This document shows positions 14,006 through 26,557 of a stretch of DNA of 37,822 nucleotides, piece after piece. This stretch comes from Spirochaetota bacterium (lineage in GTDB: Bacteria; Spirochaetota; Spirochaetia; Treponematales; UBA12059), in assembly GCA_026398615.1 (NCBI GenBank), contig JAPLSN010000028.1:1-37822 (forward strand), in the 5' to 3' direction. How positions within the stretch are numbered: the stretch's first letter is position 1; each line of letters opens with the position of its first letter. The translations under genes were made by a program, and so were the position numbers. A model generated the notes under the pieces. It saw only the letters and a program-made list of their open reading frames with translations, had not been told where the DNA came from and did no database searches.

Positions 14006-15286
14006 ATGCCGAAAGGCGCAGGAAAGGGCGTCGGACCGCAACGGACTTTCGACGACACGATCGCGGAACTGTACGGCGGCGCCGAGGATGTCCAGCGCAA
14101 GCGCTGGGAACGGCTGGCCAGGACCGCGACGGAAACCTACGGCTCCGGCGACTGGCGACTGTTCTCGTCGCCGGGCAGGACCGAACTCGGCGGCAACCAC
14201 ACGGACCACAACCACGGCCGCGTCCTGTGCGCCTCCATCCAGCTCGACTCGATCGCGTGCGTCCGCCCCCGCGGCGACAACGCGGCGGTGGTCCGCTCCG
14301 AGGGCTGGGACGCCCCCTTCATCGTGGACCTCTCGTCCCTGGCCCCGGTCAGCGCCGAACGGGGCACGACCGCGGCCCTGATCCGCGGCGTCGCGGCCGG
14401 GCTCGCGAAGAGCGGCCGTCCCGTCGGCGGTTTCGAAGCCTGCATGAGCTCGACGGTCTTTCCGGGGTCCGGCCTCTCGAGCTCGGCCTCCGTGGAAGTC
14501 CTCTTCGGGGCCATCCTCTCCGGGCTCCATGCAGGCGGGAAGGTTCCCTGGGTAGACCTGGCCAAGATCGGCCAGTACGCGGAAAATATCTTCTTCGGAA
14601 AGCCCTGCGGCCTCATGGACCAGATGGCTTGCGCCTCCGGCGGCATCATCACCATCGACTTCGCCGACCCGGCCAGGCCGGGATGGCGGCGGATCGACTA
14701 CGACTTCGCGCGCTCGGGCTTCGAACTCGCCGTCGTAAACACGGGCGGAAGCCACGCCGACCTCACCGGCGACTACGCCGCCATCCCATCCGAGATGAAG
14801 GCGGTCGCGCGGCTCTTCGGCCGCGAAACCCTGCGCGGCATCGACGAGGGGCGGATTCTCGCGAAAGCGCCCCTCATTCGCGAGGAATGCGGCGACCGCG
14901 CCCTCCTGCGCGCCCTGCATTTCGCCGACGAGAACGAACGTGTCCCGGCGATGGTGGAAGCCCTCGAGTCGGGAAGGCCGAAGCGCTACCTGAAGCTCGT
15001 GCGGGCCTCCGGCGCGTCGAGCCGGGGCATGCTCCAGAACGTGACCGCGGGCCACGACCCGGGCGAGCAGGGCATGGCGCTCGGCATCTCGCTGTCCGAA
15101 CGCTTCCTCGGCAGGGACGGAGCGGTTCGGGTGCACGGCGGCGGCTTCGCGGGCACGATCCAGGCGTACGTACCCAGGGGCCGGATGGCCGGATGGACAA
15201 CGCTCATGGAAAGCGTTTTCGGCCGGGGCTGCGTCACGCCGCTCCGTATCCGGCCGGTCGGCGCGGTGGAAATCCCCCATCCCTGA
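14006..15286 (+). CDS. galK: Galactokinase-family GHMP kinase
   Basis: The protein has 426 residues, starting at the ATG behind GGAGGAGACG. The family signature is SSPGRTELGGNHTDHNHG (about residues 54-71), followed by the ATP-binding loop FPGSGLSSSASVEV (about 152-165) and the C-terminal GHMP motif VHGGGFAGTIQAYV. Classical galactokinases read GEHTDYN; here Glu is Asn and Tyr is His, as in a subfamily I recall from other anaerobes, so galactose as substrate is likely but not proven. It converts sugar plus ATP to sugar-1-phosphate in the cytosol. The MFS carrier follows after 121 bases, suggesting uptake and first phosphorylation as one unit. Confidence 0.82.
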   Translation: MPKGAGKGVGPQRTFDDTIAELYGGAEDVQRKRWERLARTATETYGSGDWRLFSSPGRTELGGNHTDHNHGRVLCASIQLDSIACVRPRGDNAAVVRSEGWDAPFIVDLSSLAPVSAERGTTAALIRGVAAGLAKSGRPVGGFEACMSSTVFPGSGLSSSASVEVLFGAILSGLHAGGKVPWVDLAKIGQYAENIFFGKPCGLMDQMACASGGIITIDFADPARPGWRRIDYDFARSGFELAVVNTGGSHADLTGDYAAIPSEMKAVARLFGRETLRGIDEGRILAKAPLIREECGDRALLRALHFADENERVPAMVEALESGRPKRYLKLVRASGASSRGMLQNVTAGHDPGEQGMALGISLSERFLGRDGAVRVHGGGFAGTIQAYVPRGRMAGWTTLMESVFGRGCVTPLRIRPVGAVEIPHP

Positions 15287-15407
15287 CGCAAGCTCCGGGG
15301 AAAAACCGAAAAACCATCCGGAAAAGGGTGGCGGCTTCCCGGACTATGCCCTACTGTTATCGAGACGGGATCCGGCCCCCTGCGGCGCCGGGAAAGGACC
15401 GCACAGC

Positions 15408-16706
15408 ATGGACAAGAAAGACGGATTCAAGCCCTACCTGCCCCTCACCTTCCTGATCGGCTTCGGCTTCTTCACGATGGGGCTCATGGATCCCCTCTAC
15501 GACAACTACCTGCCGAAATTCCTCGGGGACTACATCGGTTCCAAGTTCATCATCGGCGGGGTGATGACCCTCGACAACGTGTTCGCCCTCTTCATGATAC
15601 CCCTCGTCTCGGTGATCTCGGACCGGACGCGCACGCGCATCGGGCGGCGCATGCCCTATATCATCACGCTCCTGCCCGCGACCGCCGTGTGCTTCGGCCT
15701 CCTGCCCTACGCCGCCGGCGTGTCGCTCGCCGTCCTTATCGCCCTCGTCTTCCTCCTCAACGTCTTCAAGCAGGCGGCGAGGGGCCCGGTCGTCGCGCTC
15801 ATGCCCGACAGCATCCCCGGGGACTACCGCTCGGAAGCCAACGGCGTCATCAACACGATGGGCGGCATTGCCAGCATCGTGGGCACCATCGGGCTCGCCC
15901 GCCTCATGAACGTGGACCTGACCCTCCCGATGCTCGGCGCGACGAAAAACCGCCTGCCCTTCCCGATCGCCGGCTTCCTCGTCGTCGTCGCGGTCATCCT
16001 GGTCTTCGCGTTCGTCCGCGAAAAAAAGGCCGATGAGGACGCCGCGGAGGAAAAAGTCCCGCTCTTCTCCTCATTCAAGGCCATCGCCGGATCGGGTGAC
16101 CGGAGCGCGCTCCTCATCCTGGCGTCCATCTTCCTGTGGTTCCTCGGCTACCAGGGCGTCCTTCCCTTCCTCGGCAGGTATGGCGTCGAAGAGCTCGGCC
16201 TGAGCGAGGGAGTCACCGCGTTCTCGTCCGGCATGGTCGGCATCGCCTATGCCCTGTTCGCCATCCCGTCCGGCTACATCGCGCATAAATTCGGCAGGCG
16301 CTCCACGATCCGCTTTTCGCTTGCCGCCCTCGTCGCCGTCATGATCGCCATATTCCTGCAGGACCGCCTCGGAGCGATGATGGGACCGGCGAACGGCACG
16401 AGGACCTTCGTCTTCTGGGGCCTTCTCTTCCTGTTCGGGGCTTTCTGGGTCACGGTCATCACGAACAGCTTCCCGATGCTCTGGCAGATGGCCAGTTTCG
16501 GCACCATGGGCGTGTATACGGGCCTGTACTACACCTTCTCCCAGGCGGCTGCCATCGCCTCGCCGCCCATGACCGGCGGTCTCATCGACCTCTTCGGCTA
16601 CTCCGCCATGTTCGCCTTCTGCGCGGTCTGCATGCTCGCCGCATTCATCGTCATGAGTTTCGTCAAACGGGGCGAAGCGGGGGAAAAGGCCGTTTCCCGA
16701 GACTGA
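15408..16706 (+). CDS. MFS sugar transporter, 12 membrane helices (SLC45/GPH-like)
   Basis: The protein has 432 residues, with about twelve hydrophobic segments in two halves. The loop between helices 2 and 3 has SDRTRTRIGRRMPYI (about 71-85), the G-R-R-x-P-[YF] motif typical of sucrose/SLC45 and related glycoside carriers. The second half has the equivalent loop HKFGRRSTIRF. A charged linker (REKKADEDAAEEK) at about 205 joins the halves. Position after the galactokinase-like gene suggests that it imports galactose or a galactoside with protons or sodium; the substrate is inference. AAAGGA lies about nine bases before the ATG. Confidence 0.82.
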   Translation: MDKKDGFKPYLPLTFLIGFGFFTMGLMDPLYDNYLPKFLGDYIGSKFIIGGVMTLDNVFALFMIPLVSVISDRTRTRIGRRMPYIITLLPATAVCFGLLPYAAGVSLAVLIALVFLLNVFKQAARGPVVALMPDSIPGDYRSEANGVINTMGGIASIVGTIGLARLMNVDLTLPMLGATKNRLPFPIAGFLVVVAVILVFAFVREKKADEDAAEEKVPLFSSFKAIAGSGDRSALLILASIFLWFLGYQGVLPFLGRYGVEELGLSEGVTAFSSGMVGIAYALFAIPSGYIAHKFGRRSTIRFSLAALVAVMIAIFLQDRLGAMMGPANGTRTFVFWGLLFLFGAFWVTVITNSFPMLWQMASFGTMGVYTGLYYTFSQAAAIASPPMTGGLIDLFGYSAMFAFCAVCMLAAFIVMSFVKRGEAGEKAVSRD

Positions 16707-16867
16707 ACCGGCGAGATGAATGACAACCCATATTCGGGGAGCAAGCGCATGTCGCGCCGCCATCGCCGGTCCCGGCATGCTCTTTTTGTCCGGACATGAC
16801 GCACTCCCTGGTTCTTCCTTCATGAGAGTCGTACAGCTTCTCCGCCGCTTCCGCTGCCGGACGCGCG

Positions 16868-16896
16868 TAGACAATGCCGGGGCTTTCATATATAAA
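16868..16896 (+). promoter_or_regulatory. Promoter for a leaderless HAD gene
   Basis: TAGACA (16868-16873), exactly 17 bases, TATAAA (16891-16896); both hexamers match five of six consensus bases. The GTG at 16905 lies eight bases after the -10, so the message would begin within one or two bases of the start codon. No ribosome site is present. Confidence 0.6.
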
Positions 16897-16904
16897 CGCC
16901 TATC

Positions 16905-17704
16905 GTGACCATCACGGCGATCGGATTCGACATCGACGGTACTCTGTACCCGAACCTGAGCCTCTGGGCCCGCCTCGCCCTGCCCGCCCTGCGGAACCTG
17001 CGACTGCTGTCCGCCTTCGCGCGCGTTCGCCGCGAGCTTCGCGAGTTCGCGGACGAGCTCGATCCGGCGCAAGCGCGCACGCTGGAGAAGGTGCGTACGC
17101 TCGCGTGCGTGCGCTACCTGATGGACGCACACGGGCTTCACGAGCTGACCTCCATGGGCGACGGAGCGGACGATTCCGGCGCCGACGTGGTCGGCGGCAT
17201 CGCCGACTTCAGGCGTTTCCAGGCGTCGCTCGTAGCGCGGCGCCTGGGCATCGACGAGGACGACGCCGCCAGCCTCGTCGAACGCGTCATCTACCGCGAC
17301 TTCATCGAAGTCTTCTCCGGGGTGAAGCCTTTCGCCGGCGTCGCCGGGGCACTTGCGTCATTCAGGTCCATGGGCATCAAGCTGGGCGCGATGTCCGACC
17401 TGCCCGCGATGCGCAAGCTCGAGCTCCTCGACCTCGCGGGATGCTTCGACCTCGCCTTCACGAGCGAGGAGACGGGCTTCCTGAAGCCCTCACCCGAACC
17501 CTTCGTCGAGTTGGCGTCGCGTCTCGGCGAGCGTCCGGAAAACATCCTGTATGTGGGGAACTCGGAGGCGTACGATGTCGCGGGGGCCAGGGCGGCCGGC
17601 ATGCGGACGGCCCTCGTGTCCCGTTTGCGCGGGCGAACGTCGGCCGCCGACCTCGTCTTCTTCGACTACGGCGACCTGGTCGCCCGGGTCGAACGCGTTC
17701 GAAG

Positions 17705-17708
<4 letters not shown>
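16905..17708 (+). CDS. HAD-superfamily hydrolase
   Basis: The protein has 267 residues, with a GTG start. Motif I is GFDIDGTLYPNL (residues 7-18), motif II SDLPAMRK (about 162), the Lys GFLKPSPEPF (about 189) and motif IV ILYVGNSEAYDVAGARAAG (about 210). A large helical cap (about 20-135) separates motifs I and II, as in class I phosphatases of the phosphoglycolate/haloacid type. The substrate cannot be read from sequence. Its stop overlaps the stop of dnaE on the other strand (CTAG at 17705-17708), and no terminator lies between the convergent genes. Confidence 0.8.
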
Positions 17709-21277
<3,569 letters not shown>

Positions 21278-21404
21278 ATCCGGCCGGAAGTATAGCGCCT
21301 GATTCCCCCCATCGTGAAGGGGTCGAATCCGGCGCAAGGCGGTCGTGCCGGTTGGAGCGGACGGGGACTGATCCGCCGCGTCCCCCGCGACGGCGCGAAA
21401 AAAA

Positions 21405-21433
21405 TTGACAGATCCTGAAGTCTGTAATTAACT
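21405..21433 (+). promoter_or_regulatory. Putative promoter of the BMP transporter operon, with an inverted repeat
   Basis: TTGACA at 21405-21410 is consensus; TTAACT at 21428-21433 is 17 bases on. The spacer contains ACAGA-N8-TCTGT, a possible operator. The leader before the ATG at 21535 would be about 95 bases; I see no convincing riboswitch in it. Confidence 0.4.
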
Positions 21434-21534
21434 GGTACAGGGAACCGGAACTTCGGCGCGCACGCCATTTAGGCTGTCGCAACGCGGAAAAACGGTAATC
21501 CGAATCATCATAGCTTCCATGAAGGAGCATCGAA

Positions 21535-22632
21535 ATGAAGAAACTGGCCGTCCTGGGGACCATCCTCCTGGTCTCAGCCATCCTGTTCGCGGGTTGCAAC
21601 AAGAAGCCCGTCGAGCCCGTCGCGGTCGAGAAGCCCAAGGCTTTCAAGGTCGCCTTCGTGTACATCGGCCCGCCCGGAGACCTCGGCTGGACCTACGAGC
21701 ACGACCGCGGCCGCAAGGCGCTCAACGAAGCCTTCGGCGAAAAGCTCCAGACCGCCTTCATCGAAAACGTCCCCGAGGGCCCCGACGCCACCCGCGTCAT
21801 CCGCCAGTACGCCCAGGACGGGTATGACATGATCTTCACGACCTCCTTCGGCTACATGGATCCGACCCTCGAAGTCGCCAAGGAATTCCCGAACGTGAAG
21901 TTCGAGCACTGCTCGGGCTACAAGACGAACCCGAATATGGCCACCTACTTCGGCCGCATCGAGGAAGCGCGCTACCTTTCCGGCATCATCGCCGGGAAGA
22001 TGACCAAGTCCAACAAGATCGGCTTCGTCGCCGCCTTCCCGATCCCCGAGGTCGTCCGCGGCATCAACGGCTTCACCCTCGGCGTCCGCTCCGTCAACCC
22101 GAAAGCCCAGGTCAAGGTCGTCTGGACCAACACCTGGTACGACCCGGTCAAGGAGCGCGAAGCCGCCGTGGCCCTGCTCGACGATGGCTCCGACATCATC
22201 GCCCAGCACCAGGACACCACCGAGCCCCAGAAAGCCGCCAAGGAACGCGGCAAGTTCTCCATCGGCTACGATTCCGACATGGGCAAGTTCGTGGGCGACA
22301 CCGTGCTCGCGAGCCCGATCTGGAACTGGGCCGTGTATTACAAGGACACCATCGGGAAGGCGATGGCCGGCACCTGGACCAGCCACCAGTACTGGGGCGG
22401 CCTCAAGGACGGCGTCGTGGCCCTTTCCGACCTGAGCCCCAATGTCCCCGAGGACGTGAAGACCCTCGTGAAGGCAGCCCAGGACAAGATCACGGGCGGC
22501 TGGAGCATTTTCTCCGGCCCGATCAAGGACCAGGCCGGCAAGATAGCGGTGAAGGAAGGCGAAACCGTTCCCGACGACAAGCAGTCGACCATGGACTGGT
22601 TCGTCGCAGGCGTCGTCGGCAAGGTAAAATAA
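21535..22632 (+). CDS. BMP-family substrate-binding lipoprotein of a nucleoside-type ABC importer
   Basis: The protein has 365 residues. The signal peptide ends in the lipobox LFAGC (Cys at residue 22), so the mature protein is lipid-anchored. The Bmp/Med domain shows KVAFVYIGPPGDLGWTYEHD, ATRVIRQYAQDGYDMIFTTS and IGFVAAFPIPEVVRGINGFT, characteristic of PnrA/BmpA-like purine-nucleoside-binding proteins; substrates in the family also include riboflavin and autoinducer-type ligands. A strong GAAGGAG precedes the ATG. The gene is followed by an intergenic hairpin terminator and then by ATPase and permease genes, the usual arrangement for making binding protein in excess. A nucleoside substrate is inferred from the family. 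Confidence 0.9.
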   Translation: MKKLAVLGTILLVSAILFAGCNKKPVEPVAVEKPKAFKVAFVYIGPPGDLGWTYEHDRGRKALNEAFGEKLQTAFIENVPEGPDATRVIRQYAQDGYDMIFTTSFGYMDPTLEVAKEFPNVKFEHCSGYKTNPNMATYFGRIEEARYLSGIIAGKMTKSNKIGFVAAFPIPEVVRGINGFTLGVRSVNPKAQVKVVWTNTWYDPVKEREAAVALLDDGSDIIAQHQDTTEPQKAAKERGKFSIGYDSDMGKFVGDTVLASPIWNWAVYYKDTIGKAMAGTWTSHQYWGGLKDGVVALSDLSPNVPEDVKTLVKAAQDKITGGWSIFSGPIKDQAGKIAVKEGETVPDDKQSTMDWFVAGVVGKVK

Positions 22633-22727
22633 GCTCCGCATGAAGCGGCTGCCGGAGTCGCCGGGAAGCTTCCTTCCCGGGCACCCGGCGGCCTGCCGGC
22701 GGAGCGATCCGCGCCCGAATCGGAACT

Positions 22728-22756
22728 ACCCTTCGGGGCCCACAGCCTTGAAGGGT
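22728..22756 (+). terminator. Intercistronic terminator/attenuator between lipoprotein and ATPase genes
   Basis: A hairpin with ACCCTTC pairing GAAGGGT and a partly paired interior is followed by CTTTTTAT (22757-22764). It lies between the lipoprotein stop (22632) and the ATPase start (22832). Partial termination here would set a higher level of the binding protein than of the membrane parts. Confidence 0.7.
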
Positions 22757-22831
22757 CTTTTTATGCGATCGCGCCACCCCCCGAGGGGACGACGCCCGGA
22801 AACAAGCCCATCGGGAAAGGTCCTTGAAGGC

Positions 22832-24376
22832 ATGAACGAACAACACGAAAGCGGATCCTTCCTCGTCGAAATGCGAGGCATCTCGAAGAGCTTTCCCGGC
22901 GTCCAGGCGAGCGATGGCATCGACCTCCGGCTGAGATACGGCGAGGTCCTGGCCCTGCTCGGCGAGAACGGCGCCGGCAAGAGTACCCTCATGAACATCC
23001 TGTCTGGGCTCTACCGACCGGATTCTGGCGAGATCCTCGTGGGTGGCCGGCACGTGACCATCTCGGGTCCGCGCGACGCGGCCGCCCTCGGCATCGGGAT
23101 GGTCCACCAGAACTTCATGCTGGTTGACACCATGACCGTCACCGAGAACGTCGTGCTTGGCATCCGCGACCTGGCTTTCATCCCCGACATGGCCGAGATC
23201 AAGCGCGGCATCCTCGAGCTCTCCGAGCGCTACAACCTCAAGGTCGAGCCTGACGCCTTCATCTGGCAGCTCTCGGTCGGCGAGCAACAGCGCGTCGAGA
23301 TCCTCAAGCTCCTCTACCGCAACGCCGAGATCCTGATCCTCGACGAGCCGACCGCCGTGCTTACCCCTCAGGAAGCCCAGGAGCTCAACCACGTGGTGAA
23401 GCGGATGAAGGGCGAAGGCAAGTCGGCCGTCTTCATCACGCACAAGATGGAGGAAGTCATGTCCTTCTCGGACCGGGTCATGGTCCTGCGGAAGGGGAAG
23501 GTCGTCGCGGGCAAGGACACGAAGGACACGAACCCGAGGGACCTCGCGAAGCTCATGGTCGGCAGGGAAGTGCTCTTCCAGCTGGACAGGAAGCCTTTCG
23601 CCCCGGGATCGACGGTGCTCGAACTCCGCGACGTGTGCGCACGCGACGAGCGCGGCCTCCCGGCGCTCTCGGGCGTCAGCTTCATGATCCGCGCTGGGGA
23701 GATCCTCGGGATCGCAGGCGTGGCGGGCAACGGCCAGCGCGAGCTGTCCGAGGTGATCACGGGCCTGCGGAAGGCCAGCTCGGGCTCGATATCCATCAAC
23801 TGCGTCGATTTCACCGGCAAGTCGCCGCTCGAGATCATCCGCTCGGGCGTCAGCCACATTCCCCAGGACCGCATCGCGGTCGGCGCGGTCGGCGACATGA
23901 GCGTCGCCAACAACATCGCCATGAAGGGTTACCGTTCGAAGCCGCTCTCCTTCGCCGGGATGCTCAGACCGAGGAAGATCCTCGAACTCGCTCGCAAGAT
24001 GATCGATTCGTTCCGGATCTCGACGCCCTCGCCCGAGACGCGCGTCAAGTTCCTGTCCGGCGGCAACATCCAGAAGACCATCCTGGCGCGGGAAATCGAA
24101 TCCTGCGAAGCCCTCCTCATAGCGGTCTACCCGTCGCGCGGCCTCGACATCGGGGCCACGGAAGCCGTCAGGAAGGAACTCATCGCCCAGCGCGAATCGG
24201 GCCGGGCCGTCCTTCTCATCTCCGAGGACATCGACGAACTCGTGACGACCTGCGACACGATCGCCGTGTTCTTCGAAGGCAGGGTGATGGGCATCATGCC
24301 GGCCGCCGGGGCCGAGATCGAGGAGATCGGCCTCCTCATGGCAGGCGTCAAGCCGGGTACGGAGGCTTCCGCATGA
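22832..24376 (+). CDS. ABC importer double ATPase (BMP / nucleoside type)
   Basis: The protein has 514 residues, two fused nucleotide-binding domains. The first is complete: Walker A GENGAGKST (about 45-53), Q-loop VHQNFML, signature LSVGEQQRVEILK and Walker B ILILDEPTAVLT. The second is degenerate as usual in this family: GVAGNGQRELSEV instead of Walker A, signature LSGGNIQKTILAREI, and LLIAVYPSRGLDIGA in place of Walker B. Only one site is expected to hydrolyse ATP efficiently. The start at 22832 follows GAAGG; an open extension to 22640 contains the terminator and is rejected. The stop overlaps the first permease start (ATGA). Confidence 0.93.
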   Translation: MNEQHESGSFLVEMRGISKSFPGVQASDGIDLRLRYGEVLALLGENGAGKSTLMNILSGLYRPDSGEILVGGRHVTISGPRDAAALGIGMVHQNFMLVDTMTVTENVVLGIRDLAFIPDMAEIKRGILELSERYNLKVEPDAFIWQLSVGEQQRVEILKLLYRNAEILILDEPTAVLTPQEAQELNHVVKRMKGEGKSAVFITHKMEEVMSFSDRVMVLRKGKVVAGKDTKDTNPRDLAKLMVGREVLFQLDRKPFAPGSTVLELRDVCARDERGLPALSGVSFMIRAGEILGIAGVAGNGQRELSEVITGLRKASSGSISINCVDFTGKSPLEIIRSGVSHIPQDRIAVGAVGDMSVANNIAMKGYRSKPLSFAGMLRPRKILELARKMIDSFRISTPSPETRVKFLSGGNIQKTILAREIESCEALLIAVYPSRGLDIGATEAVRKELIAQRESGRAVLLISEDIDELVTTCDTIAVFFEGRVMGIMPAAGAEIEEIGLLMAGVKPGTEASA

Positions 24377-25464
24377 AGTTCTATTTCGAAAAACGCAAGG
24401 CACTCTCGGTCAAGGCCGTCGTGCTCGTGCCGGTGGTATCCTTCGTCGTGTCGCTGCTCCTCACGGCGGTGATCCTGTTCATCTTCGGCGCGAACCCGCT
24501 CGCGACCTACGCCGCGATGTTCGGCGGCGCATTCGGCTCCGGGCGGGCGTTCACCGAGACCCTCGTCAAGGCCATCCCGCTCATGCTCACGGGCCTGGGC
24601 GTCGCGCTCGCCTTCAAGATGCGCTTCTGGAACATAGGCGCCGAGGGCCAGCTCGCTATGGGCGGCATCTCCGCGGCCGCCGTCGCGCTCTTCGCCAGTC
24701 CATGGATCCCTAAAGTCATCCTCCTCCCCGCCGTGCTCGCGGGCGCCTGCCTCGCGGGAGCCCTCTGGGCGGGGATACCCGCGCTGCTCAAGACGAGCCT
24801 CAAGGTCGACGAGACCCTGACCACGCTCATGATGAACTACGTGGCCATCCTGATCTCCGAAACCCTGTACTATGGCCCCTGGCGCGACCCGAACGGCTTC
24901 GGTTTCCCGGGCACGGCGCCCTTCCCCGAGGCCGCGTGGCTCCCGAGGTTCGCCGGCCGCGCCCATATCGGGCTCGTCTTCGGCGTCATCCTCGCGGTCG
25001 CGCTGTGGATCGTGCTCGACCGGACGCGCTGGGGCTTCGAACTCAAGATCATCGGCAACAGCCAGGCTTCGGCCCGCTACCTGGGCATCTCGGTGGAAAG
25101 GAACATCGTCATGGCCATCCTGCTCTCGGGCGCCGCTTCCGGGCTCGCGGGCGGCTGCGAAGTCACGGCCATCTCCCACCGCCTCCAGCAGGGCATGTCC
25201 CTCGGCTACGGCTACACGGCCATCATCGTGGCGTGGATGGCCCAGCTCAACCCGATCGCGGTCGTCTTCGTATCGCTGCTCATGGCGGGGCTCCTCGTCG
25301 GCGGCGACCAGGTGCAGATGATGATGGGGCTTCCGGCAGCCATGGGCCTCGTCATCCAGGGGATGATCCTCTTCCCGATGCTCGCCGGATCGTTCTTCAC
25401 CGAGTACCACATCAAGGTGGTGCGATCCCCGAAGGCCGCCGTCGCGGCGGGAGGTGCGGCATGA
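24373..25464 (+). CDS. ABC importer permease 1 (BPD_transp_2 type)
   Basis: The protein has 363 residues. A first long helix (VKAVVLVPVVSFVVSLLLTAVILF) is followed by TLVKAIPLMLTGLGVALAFKMRFWNIGAEGQLAMGG, the conserved EAA-like region of BMP/ribose-class permeases; eight or more hydrophobic segments follow. GGCEVTAISHRLQQGMSLGYGYTAI is the second conserved block. It pairs with the next gene product to form the heterodimeric membrane channel. Coupled by ATGA at both ends. Confidence 0.92.
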   Translation: MKFYFEKRKALSVKAVVLVPVVSFVVSLLLTAVILFIFGANPLATYAAMFGGAFGSGRAFTETLVKAIPLMLTGLGVALAFKMRFWNIGAEGQLAMGGISAAAVALFASPWIPKVILLPAVLAGACLAGALWAGIPALLKTSLKVDETLTTLMMNYVAILISETLYYGPWRDPNGFGFPGTAPFPEAAWLPRFAGRAHIGLVFGVILAVALWIVLDRTRWGFELKIIGNSQASARYLGISVERNIVMAILLSGAASGLAGGCEVTAISHRLQQGMSLGYGYTAIIVAWMAQLNPIAVVFVSLLMAGLLVGGDQVQMMMGLPAAMGLVIQGMILFPMLAGSFFTEYHIKVVRSPKAAVAAGGAA

Positions 25465-26414
25465 TCGGCCTCATCTCCTCCATCCTGACCATCACCCTGC
25501 GCGCCGGCACGTCGCTCGTGTACGCCACGATCGGAGAGATATTCACCGAACGCGGCGGCATCCTCAACCTCGGGCTCGAGGGCATCATGCTCATGGGTGC
25601 GGTGACGTCCTTCGCCGTCTCGTACTACACGCACAGCCTCCCGCTGGCCCTCCTCGCGGCCGTCCTCGTCGGCGCGGCGCTCTCGGCGATCCACGCGTTC
25701 CTCACGATCACGATGCGGGCCAACCAGGTCGTGAGCGGGCTCTCCATCACGCTCTTCGGGTCGGGCTTCGCGAGCTTCCTCGGCCAGCGCCTGGGACCCG
25801 CGACGAACAACCACCGCCTCGTGGGACTCGTCGGCGCGAAATTCGAATCCTTCCGGATACCGGTGCTCTCGGACATCCCGATCGTGCAGTCCATCGTCTC
25901 GCAGGACATCCTCACCTGGGGCATCTACCTGCTGATCCCGCTCGCATGGTTCTACCTGTACAGGACGAGGGCCGGGCTGTCGCTCCGGGCCGTCGGCGAG
26001 AATCCCCAGACCGCGGACGCCATGGGCGTGGACGTGTTCAGGCTGAAGTACGCCTACACGATCTCAGGCGGCATGCTCGTCGCGCTCGGCGGCGCCCACC
26101 TTTCCCTGTCCTACACGCCGGGCTGGTCCGAGAACATCACGGGGGGCCGCGGCTGGATCGTCATCGCCCTCGTCATCTTCTCGATGTGGAACCCGGCTCG
26201 GGCCATCTGGGGCGCCCTCCTGTTCGGCGGCATCAACGCCGTGCAGTTCCGCCTCCAGGCTTCGGGAACCAACATCCCGGCGGGCTTCCTCAACATGCTG
26301 CCCTACATCATGACCATCGTGGTGCTCGTCCTGATCACCTGGTGGGAGGCGCTCAGCAAGAAGGTGGGAGCCCCCGCCGCGCTCGGCCAGGCGTACATGC
26401 GCGAGGACAAGTAG
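25461..26414 (+). CDS. ABC importer permease 2 (BPD_transp_2 type)
   Basis: The protein has 317 residues, beginning MIGLISSILTITLRAGTSLV, then YATIGEIFTERGGILNLGLEGIMLMGA, the typical opening of the second permease of BMP-type importers (E.RG.lNlGlEG.ml). About eight to ten membrane segments are present, with NPQTADAMGVDVFRLKYAY as the conserved cytoplasmic loop that contacts the ATPase. Its start overlaps permease 1 (ATGA), which has GGGAGG upstream. No obvious terminator is seen in the 143 bases before dxs. Confidence 0.92.
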   Translation: MIGLISSILTITLRAGTSLVYATIGEIFTERGGILNLGLEGIMLMGAVTSFAVSYYTHSLPLALLAAVLVGAALSAIHAFLTITMRANQVVSGLSITLFGSGFASFLGQRLGPATNNHRLVGLVGAKFESFRIPVLSDIPIVQSIVSQDILTWGIYLLIPLAWFYLYRTRAGLSLRAVGENPQTADAMGVDVFRLKYAYTISGGMLVALGGAHLSLSYTPGWSENITGGRGWIVIALVIFSMWNPARAIWGALLFGGINAVQFRLQASGTNIPAGFLNMLPYIMTIVVLVLITWWEALSKKVGAPAALGQAYMREDK

Positions 26415-26557
26415 CGGCAGGGTAACGAATCCGGTTGTCGGGAGACGGGTTTCCATGCGGGGGGAACGATCCTCCGGCGGGTCCGCGACAAATCGCTCCG
26501 GTCAGGCGCATCGTGGAATAAACGCGTGAATCGTGATACGGTCTACGCGGTAGCAGC

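Noticed and set aside
21434-21534. Purine-type riboswitch in the leader of the BMP operon
   Set aside because: No conserved riboswitch core or alternative terminator could be made out by eye in the leader. The terminator found lies after the first gene.
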